Assembly (NCBI RefSeq): GCF_004363095.1
Contig: NZ_SNYO01000003.1
Location: forward strand, 372,001-436,000
DNA: 64,000 nucleotides
Direction of reading: 5' to 3'
From: Actinomycetospora succinea
GTDB lineage: Bacteria; Actinomycetota; Actinomycetes; Mycobacteriales; Pseudonocardiaceae
Below are positions 36,473 to 45,133 of this stretch, in pieces. The position numbers and the translations under genes were made by a program. Numbering within the stretch: the stretch's first letter is position 1; every line of letters starts with the position of its first letter. The notes under the pieces are model-generated. The model did not search any database. It worked only from the letters and a program-made list of their open reading frames with translations, and was not told where the DNA came from.

Positions 36473-36511
36473 CGCTCAGAGCCCCGCGGGGCACTGCTCG
36501 GGCGGCGTGAC
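36473..36511. repeat. Direct repeat, right copy
   Basis: Partner of 35573-35611, offset by exactly 900 bp. This copy encodes the C-terminus (VTPPEQCPAGL) and stop of the secreted hydrolase, so it is probably the original. Confidence 0.85.
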
Positions 36512-37927
36512 CTGCGGATCGAGCAGGTAGGCGGTGTAGGCCTCGGCGGCGCAGCGGCTCGGGGCGTCGAGGGTGGTGTGGCCGATGGCGTCGACGACGA
36601 GCACGTGCGCCGCGGAGAGCTGGGAGGCCGTGGCCCGGGCGTCCCCGAGCGGGGTCGTCGGGTCCCACCGCGAGTTGACCATCAGGGCGGGCGCGGCGAG
36701 CGGGGCGTTCCACGGCCCGAGGTAGCGGTCGGGGTCGATGGCGGGCCAGTCGACGCACATCGCGTGGTTGAGCGCCGTGGACGCCCCGATGATCGGGTGC
36801 GCGGCCTGCTCGGACACCACGGCGGCGTCCATGTCGGCCGCCGACGGCGTGACGCTGTCGGTGCACTGGATCGCGAGGTACGACGGCGAGTGCTCCGGCG
36901 CCCACGGGGTCGCGGGCAGCGGGATCCGCCCGCCCGAGGGCGGGGCGGGGAGCGCAGCCAGCGAGCGCATCAGTCCGGGCAGGCGTCCCTCGGTCTGCAG
37001 GGCCCGGTCGATGCGCGCGACGAGGTCCGCCGAGGACGGACCCGCGGCCGCGACGACGTCGGTGGCGCGCGCCCGCGCGTCGGGGCCCAGGGGGCAGGCG
37101 GGACCCGCGGCGCACCGGTCGAGGGCCACCCCGAAGGCCTCCTCCCAGGCCTCGCTGACCGCCGCCCGCACGTCCACCGGGACCCGCTCGGTCCCGGGCG
37201 CGCCGGCGGCGTTGGCGACGAGGTCGAGGCTGCCGTCGAGCACCATCGCGCGGGTGTGGGCCGGGAACAGGTTCGCGTAGGTCGCCGCCGAGTAGGTGCC
37301 GTAGGAGTAGCCGTAGAGGCTGACGGTCTCCTCGCCGAGCGCCTGGCGGACGAGGTCGACGTCGCGGGCGGCGTTCGCGGTGGACAGGTGCCCGAGGCGC
37401 TCGCCGGTGCCGGCGAGGCAGGCCCGGCCGGGCTCGGCGGCCGACGCCCAGAACTCCGGGGTGCGCGCCGGGCCCACCGGCGCGGGCACCCGGTCGCCGC
37501 CGAACGGCCCGCAGTCGACCGGTGACGAGGCGCCGGTGCCGCGCGGGTCGATCGTCACGAGGTCGAAGCGGGACCGCAGCGCGTCGAAGCGGCCCGCAAG
37601 GCGTCGCAGGCTCGACGTCCCCGGCGTGCCCGGGCCGCCGTAGTTCACGACCAGCGTGCCGATCCGCGCCGCCGGGTCCCGGGCGGGCATCCGCAGCGCC
37701 GCGAGCGTGATCGTCGGGCCGGTCGGGCGACGGTAGTCGAGCGGGACGACGACGTCGGCGCACTGGGCGCCGCCGCAGGCCCGCCAGTCGAGGGCGGGGA
37801 CCGGCGCGCCGTTCGTGCCCATCGGCGGGCGGGCGTCGGGCGCGGCCGCCGACCCCGAGGCCGGGCGCCCCGCACAGCCCACGACCGCCGCCAGCAGGAG
37901 GACGGCGAGCAGCACGCGGGATCTCAC
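36476..37927 (-). CDS. Secreted tripeptidyl-aminopeptidase-like hydrolase (lipoprotein)
   Basis: The protein is 483 residues from GTG 37927. The signal peptide ends in a lipobox-like VVGC (Cys 18), so it is probably lipid-anchored outside the cell. An alpha/beta hydrolase domain has NYGGPGTPG (oxyanion), nucleophile Ser in LYGYSYGTYSAATYA, Asp in VNSRWDPTTPL and His in AIGHTTLD within the TAP-like C-terminal domain. Streptomyces relatives (SlpD/E, Tap) remove N-terminal tripeptides. Even-numbered cysteines suggest disulfides. Confidence 0.9.
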   Translation of the reverse strand: MRSRVLLAVLLLAAVVGCAGRPASGSAAAPDARPPMGTNGAPVPALDWRACGGAQCADVVVPLDYRRPTGPTITLAALRMPARDPAARIGTLVVNYGGPGTPGTSSLRRLAGRFDALRSRFDLVTIDPRGTGASSPVDCGPFGGDRVPAPVGPARTPEFWASAAEPGRACLAGTGERLGHLSTANAARDVDLVRQALGEETVSLYGYSYGTYSAATYANLFPAHTRAMVLDGSLDLVANAAGAPGTERVPVDVRAAVSEAWEEAFGVALDRCAAGPACPLGPDARARATDVVAAAGPSSADLVARIDRALQTEGRLPGLMRSLAALPAPPSGGRIPLPATPWAPEHSPSYLAIQCTDSVTPSAADMDAAVVSEQAAHPIIGASTALNHAMCVDWPAIDPDRYLGPWNAPLAAPALMVNSRWDPTTPLGDARATASQLSAAHVLVVDAIGHTTLDAPSRCAAEAYTAYLLDPQVTPPEQCPAGL

Positions 37928-37948
37928 GGGCCCATCATGCGACCAGGC

Positions 37949-39475
37949 CTACTGCATGTGCGTGACCGACGCCCACGACGCCGACCACGGGGCGCGCAGC
38001 GTGCACAGCGCGAGCGGGACGTCGCCGTTGATCACGGCGTTGGCCGTCGGGTCGCGGTGCGCCGGCAGGGGCGTGATCGTGCCGCACAGCTGCGCGGCCC
38101 CGTCGACGGACCCGACGAGCAGCGCCGCGGTGGCCGTGTCCGGCGGCGGGCCGAAGAACGCGAACCCGCGGTGCCCGCTGTACACGTCCGGCAGGCCCGC
38201 CTCGGGCCCGTACCGGTCGAGCGCCGCGGCGTACCAGTACGAGAAGGCGAGCACGGTCGTGTGCGCCCGCTGCTCCGGGGGCAGCGCGCGGTACGCGGCG
38301 CCGGTGCTCGCGGCGAGGCTCTGCCAGCCGACCTGGCCCGCGGCGAGGAAGTCGCCCCGCTCGACTCGCCACGACGCCGGCCCCAGCGGCAGGGCGATCA
38401 CGGCCACGACCAGCGCGGACGCGACGTAGGCGGGCACCGACACCGACCAGCCCCACCACCGCGCCGGACGCCGGTCCTGCAGCACGACGGCCCCGGCGGC
38501 GACGAGGACCGCGGCCAGCCCCATGACGTAGTACGGCCGCCCGCCGGCGACGATCATCGCGGCGGTCGTGGCGACGGCGGCGATCCCGACCGCGCGCCAC
38601 GGCCGCAGCGCGTCGGTGCGCAGGAGCCCCCACAGCCCCAGCCCGGCGAGGACCATGCCGGGCACGAGCCCGACGTCCCAGGCGGCGAACGGGAGGAACG
38701 ACCACCGGTTGCCGGTCAGGCCGCCCTCGCCGGCGACGACCTCCCCCATCTGCAGCTGCGGCCAGCCGTGCGCGGCCTGCCAGAGCAGCGTCGGGACCGT
38801 CGACGCCGCCGCCAGCGCCAGGCCGAGCCACAGCGCGGGCCGCCCGAGCAGCCGGCGCGGACCGGCCCACAGGACGCCGAGCGCGAGCCCCGCGACGAGG
38901 ACGGGCACGAGGAACTTGACGGCGAGCGCGACGGCCAGCACGAGCCCCGCGGCGATCAGCAGGCGGTCCTGGCGCACCCGGATCCACCGCACGACCAGCC
39001 AGAGCAGCACCGACCAGAGGAACGGGTCGAGCGTGGAGGTCGCCAGCAGATGCCCGGTGGCGAGCAGGAACGGCGAGATCGTGATCGCGGCGCCGGCGAG
39101 CAGCTGCGCCCGGCGCCGTCCGCCGAGCTCGGCCGCGAGGAGCGCGGTCACCACGACGTGCGCCGCGCTCGTCAGCGTCACCGGCAGGCGCAGGACGACG
39201 AGGTTGCCGGGCGCGATCGCGTCGAGGCCCGCGGCGAGCCACGGCACGAGCGGGGGCTGGTCGGCGTACCCCCACGCCAGGTGCCGGCCGGCGGCGACGA
39301 AGTACAGCTCGTCGCCGAACGCGCCGTACCAGGCGGAGCTGACCCCGTGCACCAGCGCGACCACGCCGGCCAGCAGGAGCACCGCGCGCCAGGCCACGCG
39401 CGGGGTGGCGGAGGTCTCCGGGACCGGGGGCGCGGCGGGAGGCGCGACGATCGGCACGGGGGCCGTGGTGGTCAT
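37949..39475 (-). CDS. GT-C glycosyltransferase (GT39/ArnT-like)
   Basis: A 508-residue integral membrane protein from ATG 39475, 5 nt after GGAGG. The first outside loop has YGAFGDELYFVAAGRHLAWGYADQPPLVPWLAA, with the acidic pair (GDEL) and D-Q-P-P-L typical of ArnT/PMT-type enzymes using polyprenyl-phosphate sugars. At least ten helices follow and a soluble periplasmic C-terminal domain ends the protein. It transfers a sugar from a lipid carrier to an outside acceptor; the sugar is not predictable. Confidence 0.88.
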   Translation of the reverse strand: MTTTAPVPIVAPPAAPPVPETSATPRVAWRAVLLLAGVVALVHGVSSAWYGAFGDELYFVAAGRHLAWGYADQPPLVPWLAAGLDAIAPGNLVVLRLPVTLTSAAHVVVTALLAAELGGRRRAQLLAGAAITISPFLLATGHLLATSTLDPFLWSVLLWLVVRWIRVRQDRLLIAAGLVLAVALAVKFLVPVLVAGLALGVLWAGPRRLLGRPALWLGLALAAASTVPTLLWQAAHGWPQLQMGEVVAGEGGLTGNRWSFLPFAAWDVGLVPGMVLAGLGLWGLLRTDALRPWRAVGIAAVATTAAMIVAGGRPYYVMGLAAVLVAAGAVVLQDRRPARWWGWSVSVPAYVASALVVAVIALPLGPASWRVERGDFLAAGQVGWQSLAASTGAAYRALPPEQRAHTTVLAFSYWYAAALDRYGPEAGLPDVYSGHRGFAFFGPPPDTATAALLVGSVDGAAQLCGTITPLPAHRDPTANAVINGDVPLALCTLRAPWSASWASVTHMQ

Positions 39476-39597
39476 CGGGGACCTCCGGCGGGGAGGTAGC
39501 CCATTCGAGGGACCCTAGGACACGCGTCACAGCGTGGTCGCACGGGTCCGGTGCCGTGACCGTGTCGACGGGGATCGTGGTGCGAGACTGTCCGGCG

Positions 39598-40347
39598 ATG
39601 GAGCTCACGCAGGGGTGGTCGACGGTCGTGCCGCCGGGTGTCGCGGAGCGCTACGAGCTCCGCGAGACGCGCAACGCCGCCGCCGTCCTCGCCGCGACGA
39701 GCCGCGAGGAGTTCGCCGAGATCTGCGCGGTCCTCGCCGACTTCGCCCTCACCACCGCCGACCTGATCGAGGCCGGCGGCAACGAGTCCCGGCTCGCGGC
39801 GCGCCTCAACGCGGCGTTCCGGGAGCGCGGCTGGCGCGAGGGGCGCGTCGACACCGTGGTGACCTCCCGGCTGCAGGTCCAGCCCTGGGCGCCCGCCGGG
39901 GAGGTGGGCGTGACGGTGCGCGAGAGCGAGGTCGTCAACGAGGGCTACAAGGTCGACAACGTGAAGGGCCGGGTCGCGCTCGACGTCGAGTGGAACGCCA
40001 AGGACGGCAACCTCGACCGCGACATCGGGGCCTACCGCGCGCTCTACGACGCCGGCCTCATCGACGGGGCCGTGCTGCTGACCCGCACCCACGACGACCT
40101 GCGCGAGCTCGCCCGCGAGCTGACCCGCGCGGCCGGGGGCAGCGACGACGAGGTCCGCAGCAGGCTCTCGACGTCCACGACCACCCACCTCGGCAAGCTC
40201 GAGTCCCGCATGACCCGTGGGGACGCCGGCGGGTGCCCGCTGCTCGCGGTCGCGATCTCGCGCCGCTGCTGGGTCCCGGCCGACGGCGAGCGCGACCGGC
40301 CCGCCGCCCCGGCGCCCCTGATGCTCACCGACGGGCTCGGCTGGTGA
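39598..40347 (+). CDS. BglII/BstYI-type restriction endonuclease
   Basis: A 249-residue protein. ATG 39598 (MELTQGWSTVVPP) fits best; GTG/ATG codons back to 39556 are in frame. The central core VDNVKGRVALDVEWNAKDGNLDRDIGAYRAL followed by DGAVLLTR resembles the BglII/BstYI family, with a PD-(D/E)xK site supplied by the Asp and the ExxWNxK residues. A methyltransferase gene of the MT-A70 family follows after 80 bp in the same direction, completing a type II restriction-modification pair. Recognition site not predictable; BglII relatives cut GATC-centred sites. Confidence 0.72.
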   Translation: MELTQGWSTVVPPGVAERYELRETRNAAAVLAATSREEFAEICAVLADFALTTADLIEAGGNESRLAARLNAAFRERGWREGRVDTVVTSRLQVQPWAPAGEVGVTVRESEVVNEGYKVDNVKGRVALDVEWNAKDGNLDRDIGAYRALYDAGLIDGAVLLTRTHDDLRELARELTRAAGGSDDEVRSRLSTSTTTHLGKLESRMTRGDAGGCPLLAVAISRRCWVPADGERDRPAAPAPLMLTDGLGW

Positions 40348-40427
40348 GCCCGGACGACGACGACCCGGCGCTGTCGGGGCCCGGCGCTAGCGTCCCGCCC
40401 ACCCCGACCACGAGGAGGCCCGAGACG

Positions 40428-41114
40428 ATGACCCTGGCGGCGGACGCCGGCCCGGACGGCCAGACCCCCACGCGCGCCCGGCGCGCCGAGCCCCTGCGCG
40501 TGGACGCGACGCCCCTGGAGCAGGTCGCGCTCCCGCGCACCGCGGGCGGCTGGTCCTGCGTGTACGCCGACCCCCCGTGGCGGTTCACCAACCGGACCGG
40601 CAAGGTCGCGCCCGAGCACCGGCGGCTCGACCGCTACGACACGATGACCGCCGCCGAGATCGCCGCGCTGCCCGTGGCCGACGTCGTCTCCGCGAACGCC
40701 CACCTCTACCTCTGGGTGCCGAACGCCCTGCTCCCCGAGGGCCTGGCGGTCATGCAGGGCTGGGGCTTCCGGTACGTCAGCAACCTCGTCTGGGCCAAGC
40801 GCCGCAAGGACGGCGGGCCCGACGGGCGGGGCGTCGGCTTCTACTTCCGCAACGTCACCGAGCTGGTCCTCTTCGGTGTCCGCGGGTCGCTGCGCACGCT
40901 CGAGCCGGGCCGGCGCCAGGTCAACATGATCGAGACGCGCAAGCGCGAGCACTCCCGCAAGCCCGACGAGGCCTACGACCTCATCGAGGCGTGCTCGCCG
41001 GGGCCGTACCTCGAGATGTTCGCCCGCTACCCGCGGCCCGGGTGGTCGAGCTGGGGCGCCGAGTCCGCCGAGGACGTCGTGCCGCGCGGACGTCAGTACT
41101 CTGCCTACAGGTAG
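40428..41114 (+). CDS. MT-A70 family adenine-N6 DNA methyltransferase
   Basis: A 228-residue protein from ATG 40428, 9 nt behind GAGGAGG. The catalytic DPPW is in VYADPPWRFTNRTG, followed by YDTMTAAEIAALPV, HLYLWVPNALLPEGLAVMQGWGFRY and ETRKREHSRKPDEAYDLIEACSPGPYLEMFAR, the standard MT-A70 pattern. It should protect host DNA from the upstream endonuclease by methylating adenine. M.BglII itself is a cytosine-N4 enzyme, so this pairing differs from the classical BglII system. Confidence 0.88.
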   Translation: MTLAADAGPDGQTPTRARRAEPLRVDATPLEQVALPRTAGGWSCVYADPPWRFTNRTGKVAPEHRRLDRYDTMTAAEIAALPVADVVSANAHLYLWVPNALLPEGLAVMQGWGFRYVSNLVWAKRRKDGGPDGRGVGFYFRNVTELVLFGVRGSLRTLEPGRRQVNMIETRKREHSRKPDEAYDLIEACSPGPYLEMFARYPRPGWSSWGAESAEDVVPRGRQYSAYR

Positions 41115-41265
41115 TACACGGCCGAACAGTTTTTCTCACTCGCCGTCACGGCACTGGGCCGACGGACGGACCTTGATCTCGTTCGCAGTACGCGTCCGAC
41201 CGCTTGACTCAGGAGTAATCCCCGATAGTGGCGGCGTTCGGCCACGCGCTGTGATACTGCCCCGC

Positions 41266-41505
41266 ATGGCGAAGACACCAGAGCTGGCGCGCAACCAGCG
41301 GGTGACGGGGACGGAGCGCTCCAAGCTGGGCACCGAGCTGCTCAAGCGGTACCAGAAGGGCGCCAGCATCCGGGAGATCTGCGCCGAGACCGGCTACAGC
41401 ATCGGGCGCGTCCGCCGCCTGCTCGTGGACGCCGGCGTCGAGTTCCGCGGCCGCGGCGGCACCCAGGGCCGCACCCGCAAGGACGGCAGCAAGAGCGCGG
41501 GCTAA
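41266..41505 (+). CDS. Small conserved helix-turn-helix protein
   Basis: A 79-residue basic protein from ATG 41266. An HTH of resolvase-like type (GASIREICAETGYSIGRVRRLLVDAGV) is flanked by MAKTPELARNQRVTGTERSKL and FRGRGGTQGRTRKDG. Similar one-domain proteins are widespread and conserved in actinobacteria, so it is probably a housekeeping regulator rather than a controller protein of the restriction system. GATACT (41253-41258) is 7 nt before the ATG, suggesting a leaderless mRNA. It overlaps the convergent SnoaL-like gene by 3 bp. Confidence 0.8.
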   Translation: MAKTPELARNQRVTGTERSKLGTELLKRYQKGASIREICAETGYSIGRVRRLLVDAGVEFRGRGGTQGRTRKDGSKSAG

Positions 41506-42032
41506 CGACCCCGCCGGCGCCGGGCGAGCGCGTTGAACCCGCGCCGGAGCCCGACCTCGAGGCGCGACCCCTCGGCGGGCAGCAGCCCGATCTGCCGCGC
41601 GAACTGCATCTGGTCGAAGATCACGAAGTTGCTCGCGATCCGGCCGTCCGCCACGACGAAGTGGTCCATCCCGTCGAGGTCGACGGCGGCCCCGGTCGCC
41701 TCGAGGCCCTCCCACTCGGCGCCCGAGTGGTGACCGGCGAGCCGCCAGCGCAGGAACACCTCGCCGCTGTCCCGCGTGCCGTTCTCCGCCATGCCCTCGA
41801 TGGTCATCCCGAGGTCGGGCACCGCCGCGAACACCCCGCGCCACCAGGACACGAGCTCGTCGGCGCCCCGCACCGTGCGCGTGGGGAAGCGCGCGCGGAT
41901 CGTCGGCGCGTACACCTGGCGCAGCGCCTCGGCGTCGTGCGCGTTCAGCACGTCGATCGTCCAGCGCACGAGGGCGCCGGGGGACGCGCCGTCCGGCGGC
42001 GTCGGGCGGGGCGGGGAGGAAACGGCGCTCAC
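41502..42032 (-). CDS. SnoaL/NTF2-like protein
   Basis: A 176-residue protein; GTG 42032 is chosen, with GTG 42068 (adding 12 residues) also possible. The core (TIDVLNAHDAEALRQVYAPTIRARFP, then WWRGVFAAVPDLGMTIEGM and DGMDHFVVADGRIASNFVIFDQMQFARQIGLLP) matches the SnoaL-like polyketide-cyclase fold. These cone-shaped proteins are often isomerases or cyclases, but most genomic copies have no known substrate. Confidence 0.8.
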   Translation of the reverse strand: MSAVSSPPRPTPPDGASPGALVRWTIDVLNAHDAEALRQVYAPTIRARFPTRTVRGADELVSWWRGVFAAVPDLGMTIEGMAENGTRDSGEVFLRWRLAGHHSGAEWEGLEATGAAVDLDGMDHFVVADGRIASNFVIFDQMQFARQIGLLPAEGSRLEVGLRRGFNALARRRRGR

Positions 42033-42116
42033 ACCGACGGGAGCGTAGAGGGCGTCCGAGTCGGGCACCTCCTCGTCGGTACTCCCCCGAACGTTCCCCC
42101 GAGGTGACCAGCACCG

Positions 42117-42749
42117 ATGAGCACGTCCCAGCTCGCCGCCCAGTGGGTGTCGGCGGTCGGCAGCGCCGGATCCCTGCTCGGCTTCGCCGCGTACGTGTGG
42201 ATCATGCTGCTCAACCGCAAGGACCAGGTCGAGGTCCGGCAGGAGCAGCAGGCCCAGGGCGTCACCGCGTGGCTCGACGAGGGCGCCCGGCACGACCGCG
42301 ACGAGGACTACGTCCTCTGCGTCCACAACGGCGGCGACTCCCCGGTCTTCCAGGTCCGCTGCCTGTTCAGCCTGCCCTCCAGCGACGAGCAGCACAGCGT
42401 GTCGATGGCGCTGCTGCCCCCGGCCAGCGACGAGATCCACTCGCTGCCCTTCGGGCACGACGACGTCAGCCGCGAGGAGCTGTACTCGGCGCCCGCGGTG
42501 CCCGAGATGCGCTTCACCGACTCCCACGGCACCCACTGGGGCCGTGACGGCAACGGCCAGCTGCACCGTCTCGACCGCCGCAACGTCCGGCGCAAGCCCT
42601 CGTCGGACGGCGGGGAGGACGCCGCCCGCGACGACTCCGAGTGGGAGCAGGCGCACCGCGAGCGCGCCGACGCCCCGCGCGAGGGGTCGTCGCAGGGCGA
42701 CTCGCCGCAGGACGACGAGCAGAACCGGCGCGCGTCGAGCCAGGCCTGA
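42117..42749 (+). CDS. Hypothetical membrane-anchored protein
   Basis: A 210-residue protein of unknown function from ATG 42117. One membrane helix lies at about residues 11-33 (VSAVGSAGSLLGFAAYVWIML). A cytoplasmic beta-rich domain follows (YVLCVHNGGDSPVFQVRCLFSLPS..), then a hydrophilic tail rich in Asp, Glu, Arg, Ser and Gln from residue 155 onward. The stop abuts the convergent map stop with no spacer. The middle resembles domains that accompany SLATT/effector-type membrane proteins only in layout; no family name is claimed. Confidence 0.65.
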   Translation: MSTSQLAAQWVSAVGSAGSLLGFAAYVWIMLLNRKDQVEVRQEQQAQGVTAWLDEGARHDRDEDYVLCVHNGGDSPVFQVRCLFSLPSSDEQHSVSMALLPPASDEIHSLPFGHDDVSREELYSAPAVPEMRFTDSHGTHWGRDGNGQLHRLDRRNVRRKPSSDGGEDAARDDSEWEQAHRERADAPREGSSQGDSPQDDEQNRRASSQA

Positions 42750-43535
42750 CTACAGCAGCGTGAGGACGCGGGGCCCGTCGTCGGTGACGGCGACGGTGTG
42801 CTCCGCGTGCGCCGCGCGGCTGCCGTCGGCGGTGCGCAGGGTCCAGCCGTCGTCGTCGTGGACGTAGTCGTCGCCCCCGCCGGCGTGCAGCATCGGCTCG
42901 ATCGCGATGACCATGCCGGCCCGCAGCTTCATGCCCTTGCCCGCGCGGCCCTCGTTCGGGACGTGCGGGGCCTCGTGCATGGCGCGACCGATGCCGTGGC
43001 CGCCGTGGTCGGCGAGCATCCCGTAGCCGGCCCCGCGCGCGACGGCACCGATCGCCGCGCCCAGGTCGCCCAGCCGCGCCCCGGGCCGCACCGCGGCGAT
43101 CCCGGCCTCCAGCGAGCGCTCGGTGGTGGCGATCAGCTCGAGGTCGGCCGGGTCGGGATCGGCGCCGACCACCGCGCTGAACGCCGCGTCGCCGCACCAC
43201 CCGTCGAGGAACGCGCCGCAGTCGATGCTCAGCAGGTCACCCTCGGCGAGCCGGTAGGGGCCGGGGATCGCGTGCACGACCGCGTCGTTGACGCTCGCGC
43301 AGATGACGCCCGGGAACGGCGACGGCGCGAAGTGCGGGTGGTAGTCGAGGAACGCGGGCACGGCGCCGGCCTCGAGCATCACGTCGTGCGCGACGCCGTC
43401 GAGCTCCTTCAGCGAGACGCCCGGCGCCGCCGCGGTCCGGACGGCGTCGAGGCAGCGGGCGACCACCCGGCCCGCCTCCCGCATGGCGTCCACCTCGCCG
43501 GGGGTCTTGAGCTCGATCTCGGCACGCCGCAACAT
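42750..43535 (-). CDS. map: Methionine aminopeptidase (type I)
   Basis: Removes the initiator Met from new proteins. The protein is 261 residues from ATG 43535. The five metal ligands are present: Asp in LSIDCGAFLDGWCGDAAFS (two), His in GGHGIGRAMHEAPHVPN, Glu in VIAIEPML and Glu in AEHTVAVT. The HP segment FPGVICASVNDAVVHAIPG is typical. The short N-terminus without SH3 or zinc sites is the plain type Ia form. TAGGGT is 6 nt before the ATG, indicating a leaderless transcript. Confidence 0.94.
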   Translation of the reverse strand: MLRRAEIELKTPGEVDAMREAGRVVARCLDAVRTAAAPGVSLKELDGVAHDVMLEAGAVPAFLDYHPHFAPSPFPGVICASVNDAVVHAIPGPYRLAEGDLLSIDCGAFLDGWCGDAAFSAVVGADPDPADLELIATTERSLEAGIAAVRPGARLGDLGAAIGAVARGAGYGMLADHGGHGIGRAMHEAPHVPNEGRAGKGMKLRAGMVIAIEPMLHAGGGDDYVHDDDGWTLRTADGSRAAHAEHTVAVTDDGPRVLTLL

Positions 43536-43587
43536 GCCCCGACCCTAGACACCGGGCTCCTGACCACCCGGAATGACACCGGTGTAG

Positions 43588-43620
43588 TTCGTCCCCAGTG
43601 TGGACAGACCCTGTGGACAG
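43588..43620. repeat. DnaA-box-like repeat element, copy B
   Basis: Two TGTGGACAG motifs (43599-43607 and 43612-43620), each one base from the reverse-complement DnaA box, spaced 13 bp as in copy A at 16163-16196. The 21-bp cores of A and B differ at one base, and both are preceded by TTCGTCC. It fills the gap between the map and monooxygenase genes. Confidence 0.5.
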
Positions 43621-43621
43621 G

Positions 43622-45085
43622 TCAGCGGGACACGAAGTCGTACTCCGTCGGGTCGAGCCGGGACACCGCGCGGACGTACTGCTCCATGTACTTCGGCCAG
43701 TTGGCGACGATCCGGCCCGACTCGTCGCGGTACCAGGAGTCGCACTGCGTCCACGCCGTACCCTCGAACGCGGCCTGCAGCCGCCGGTCGGAGGCCTGCT
43801 CCACGTCACGGCGGACCTCCACCGCCGCGGCCCGGCGCCGGGCGGTCTCCTCGAGGGCCTGCCGCACGTAGGCGACCTGGGCCTCGAGGAACACGATGAT
43901 CGAGCCGCCGGAGGTGTTGGTGTTCGGCCCGTAGAGCACGAACAGCGACGGGAAGCCCGGGACGGTCATCCCCAGGTGAGCGTGCGCCCCCTCGCTCCAC
44001 TCCTCCTGCAGCGTCCGGCCGGCCCGCCCGACGACGTCCATGGGGAACATGAACTCGGTGGTCTTGAAGCCGGTGCCCCAGATGAGGACGTCGACGGGGT
44101 GGTGGCGCCCGTCCTCGGTGCGCACGCCGTCCGCCTCGATCCCGGTGACCCTGTCGGTCACGAGCTCGACGTTCTCGCGCTCCAGCGCGGGCAGGTAGTG
44201 CGAGCTGAACAGGATGCGCTTGCACCCGAAGGTGTAGTCCGGCCAGGCCTTGCGGCGGACCTCCGGGTCGCGCAGCTGGCGGCGCATGAACAGCGTCGAG
44301 TAGATCCGGCCGAGGCGCCCGACCGTGTTCGGGTGCCTGATCATGATGGTCAGGGACTCGAGGTAGCCCTTGAGGAAGAAGCGCCGGAAGCGCATCACCC
44401 CGGGCGCGCGGCGGAACACCCGCCGCAGCGCGGGCGGGTAGTAGCGGTTCTTGCGCGGGAAGAACCAGTTGCCGCTGCGCTGGAAGATCGTCATCTTGCC
44501 GACCTCGGGCGCGATGGCCGGCACGAACTGCACCGCGCTCGCCCCCGTGCCCACCACGGCGACGCGCTTGCCCCGGAGGTCGACCTCGTGGTCCCAGCGC
44601 GCGGAGTGCATCTGCGGGCCGGCGAAGCCGTCGGCGCCCGGGATCGCCGGGATCGCCGGGGTGTTCAGCTGGCCGGTCGCCAGGACGACCGCGCCGGCCT
44701 CCCAGCTCCGGCCGTCCTCGGCCACGACGGTCCAGGTCATCGTGTCCTCGTCGAGCCGGACGGTGTCGACGCGCACCGAGGGCACGAAGACCTCCTCGAG
44801 CCCGTACTCCTTGGCGACGCCCTGGAGGTACTCGAGGATCTCCGGTTGCGGCGAGCAGAGCCGTGACCAGTCGCCGCGCTGGGCGAACGAGAACGAGTAC
44901 AGGTGGCTCGGGACGTCGCAGGCCGCGCCCGGATAGGCGTTGTAGTACCAGGTCCCGCCGATCTCCGGCGCGCTGTCGAGGATCACGACGTCGGTGATCC
45001 CGTGGCTGCGCAGCTCGATCGCCGCGGCGATCCCGCCGAAGCCCGCGCCGACGACCACCACGCGGGTGTCGCTGGCCGTGTTCAT
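43622..45085 (-). CDS. Baeyer-Villiger flavin monooxygenase
   Basis: The protein is 487 residues from ATG 45085 (MNTASDTRVVVVG). FAD motif VVVVGAGFGGIAAAIEL, NADPH motif VAVVGTGASAVQFVPAI and, between them, the BVMO fingerprint FxGxxxHxxxW as FAGPQMHSARWDH. Later, LIWGTGFKTTEF is the second conserved glycine motif. It inserts oxygen next to a ketone (family knowledge); cyclic or steroid-like ketones are possible. Divergent from an AraC gene across a 64-bp gap with a palindrome. Confidence 0.93.
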   Translation of the reverse strand: MNTASDTRVVVVGAGFGGIAAAIELRSHGITDVVILDSAPEIGGTWYYNAYPGAACDVPSHLYSFSFAQRGDWSRLCSPQPEILEYLQGVAKEYGLEEVFVPSVRVDTVRLDEDTMTWTVVAEDGRSWEAGAVVLATGQLNTPAIPAIPGADGFAGPQMHSARWDHEVDLRGKRVAVVGTGASAVQFVPAIAPEVGKMTIFQRSGNWFFPRKNRYYPPALRRVFRRAPGVMRFRRFFLKGYLESLTIMIRHPNTVGRLGRIYSTLFMRRQLRDPEVRRKAWPDYTFGCKRILFSSHYLPALERENVELVTDRVTGIEADGVRTEDGRHHPVDVLIWGTGFKTTEFMFPMDVVGRAGRTLQEEWSEGAHAHLGMTVPGFPSLFVLYGPNTNTSGGSIIVFLEAQVAYVRQALEETARRRAAAVEVRRDVEQASDRRLQAAFEGTAWTQCDSWYRDESGRIVANWPKYMEQYVRAVSRLDPTEYDFVSR

Positions 45086-45133
45086 CTCGTTGCCTGCCGT
45101 CACGGGCCGGACGGTATCCGTTCCGCGCTGCTT

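Noticed and set aside
41101..41140. Intrinsic terminator after the MT-A70 gene (TTTTT near 41130)
   Set aside because: Only a weak 5-bp hairpin at 41101-41114 precedes it, and the T run is 17 nt further on, too far for a terminator.
41266..41505. Controller (C) protein of the restriction-modification pair
   Set aside because: C proteins are Xre-type and lie before the endonuclease. This HTH is of a different type, follows 151 bp later with its own leaderless start, and looks like a widespread housekeeping family.
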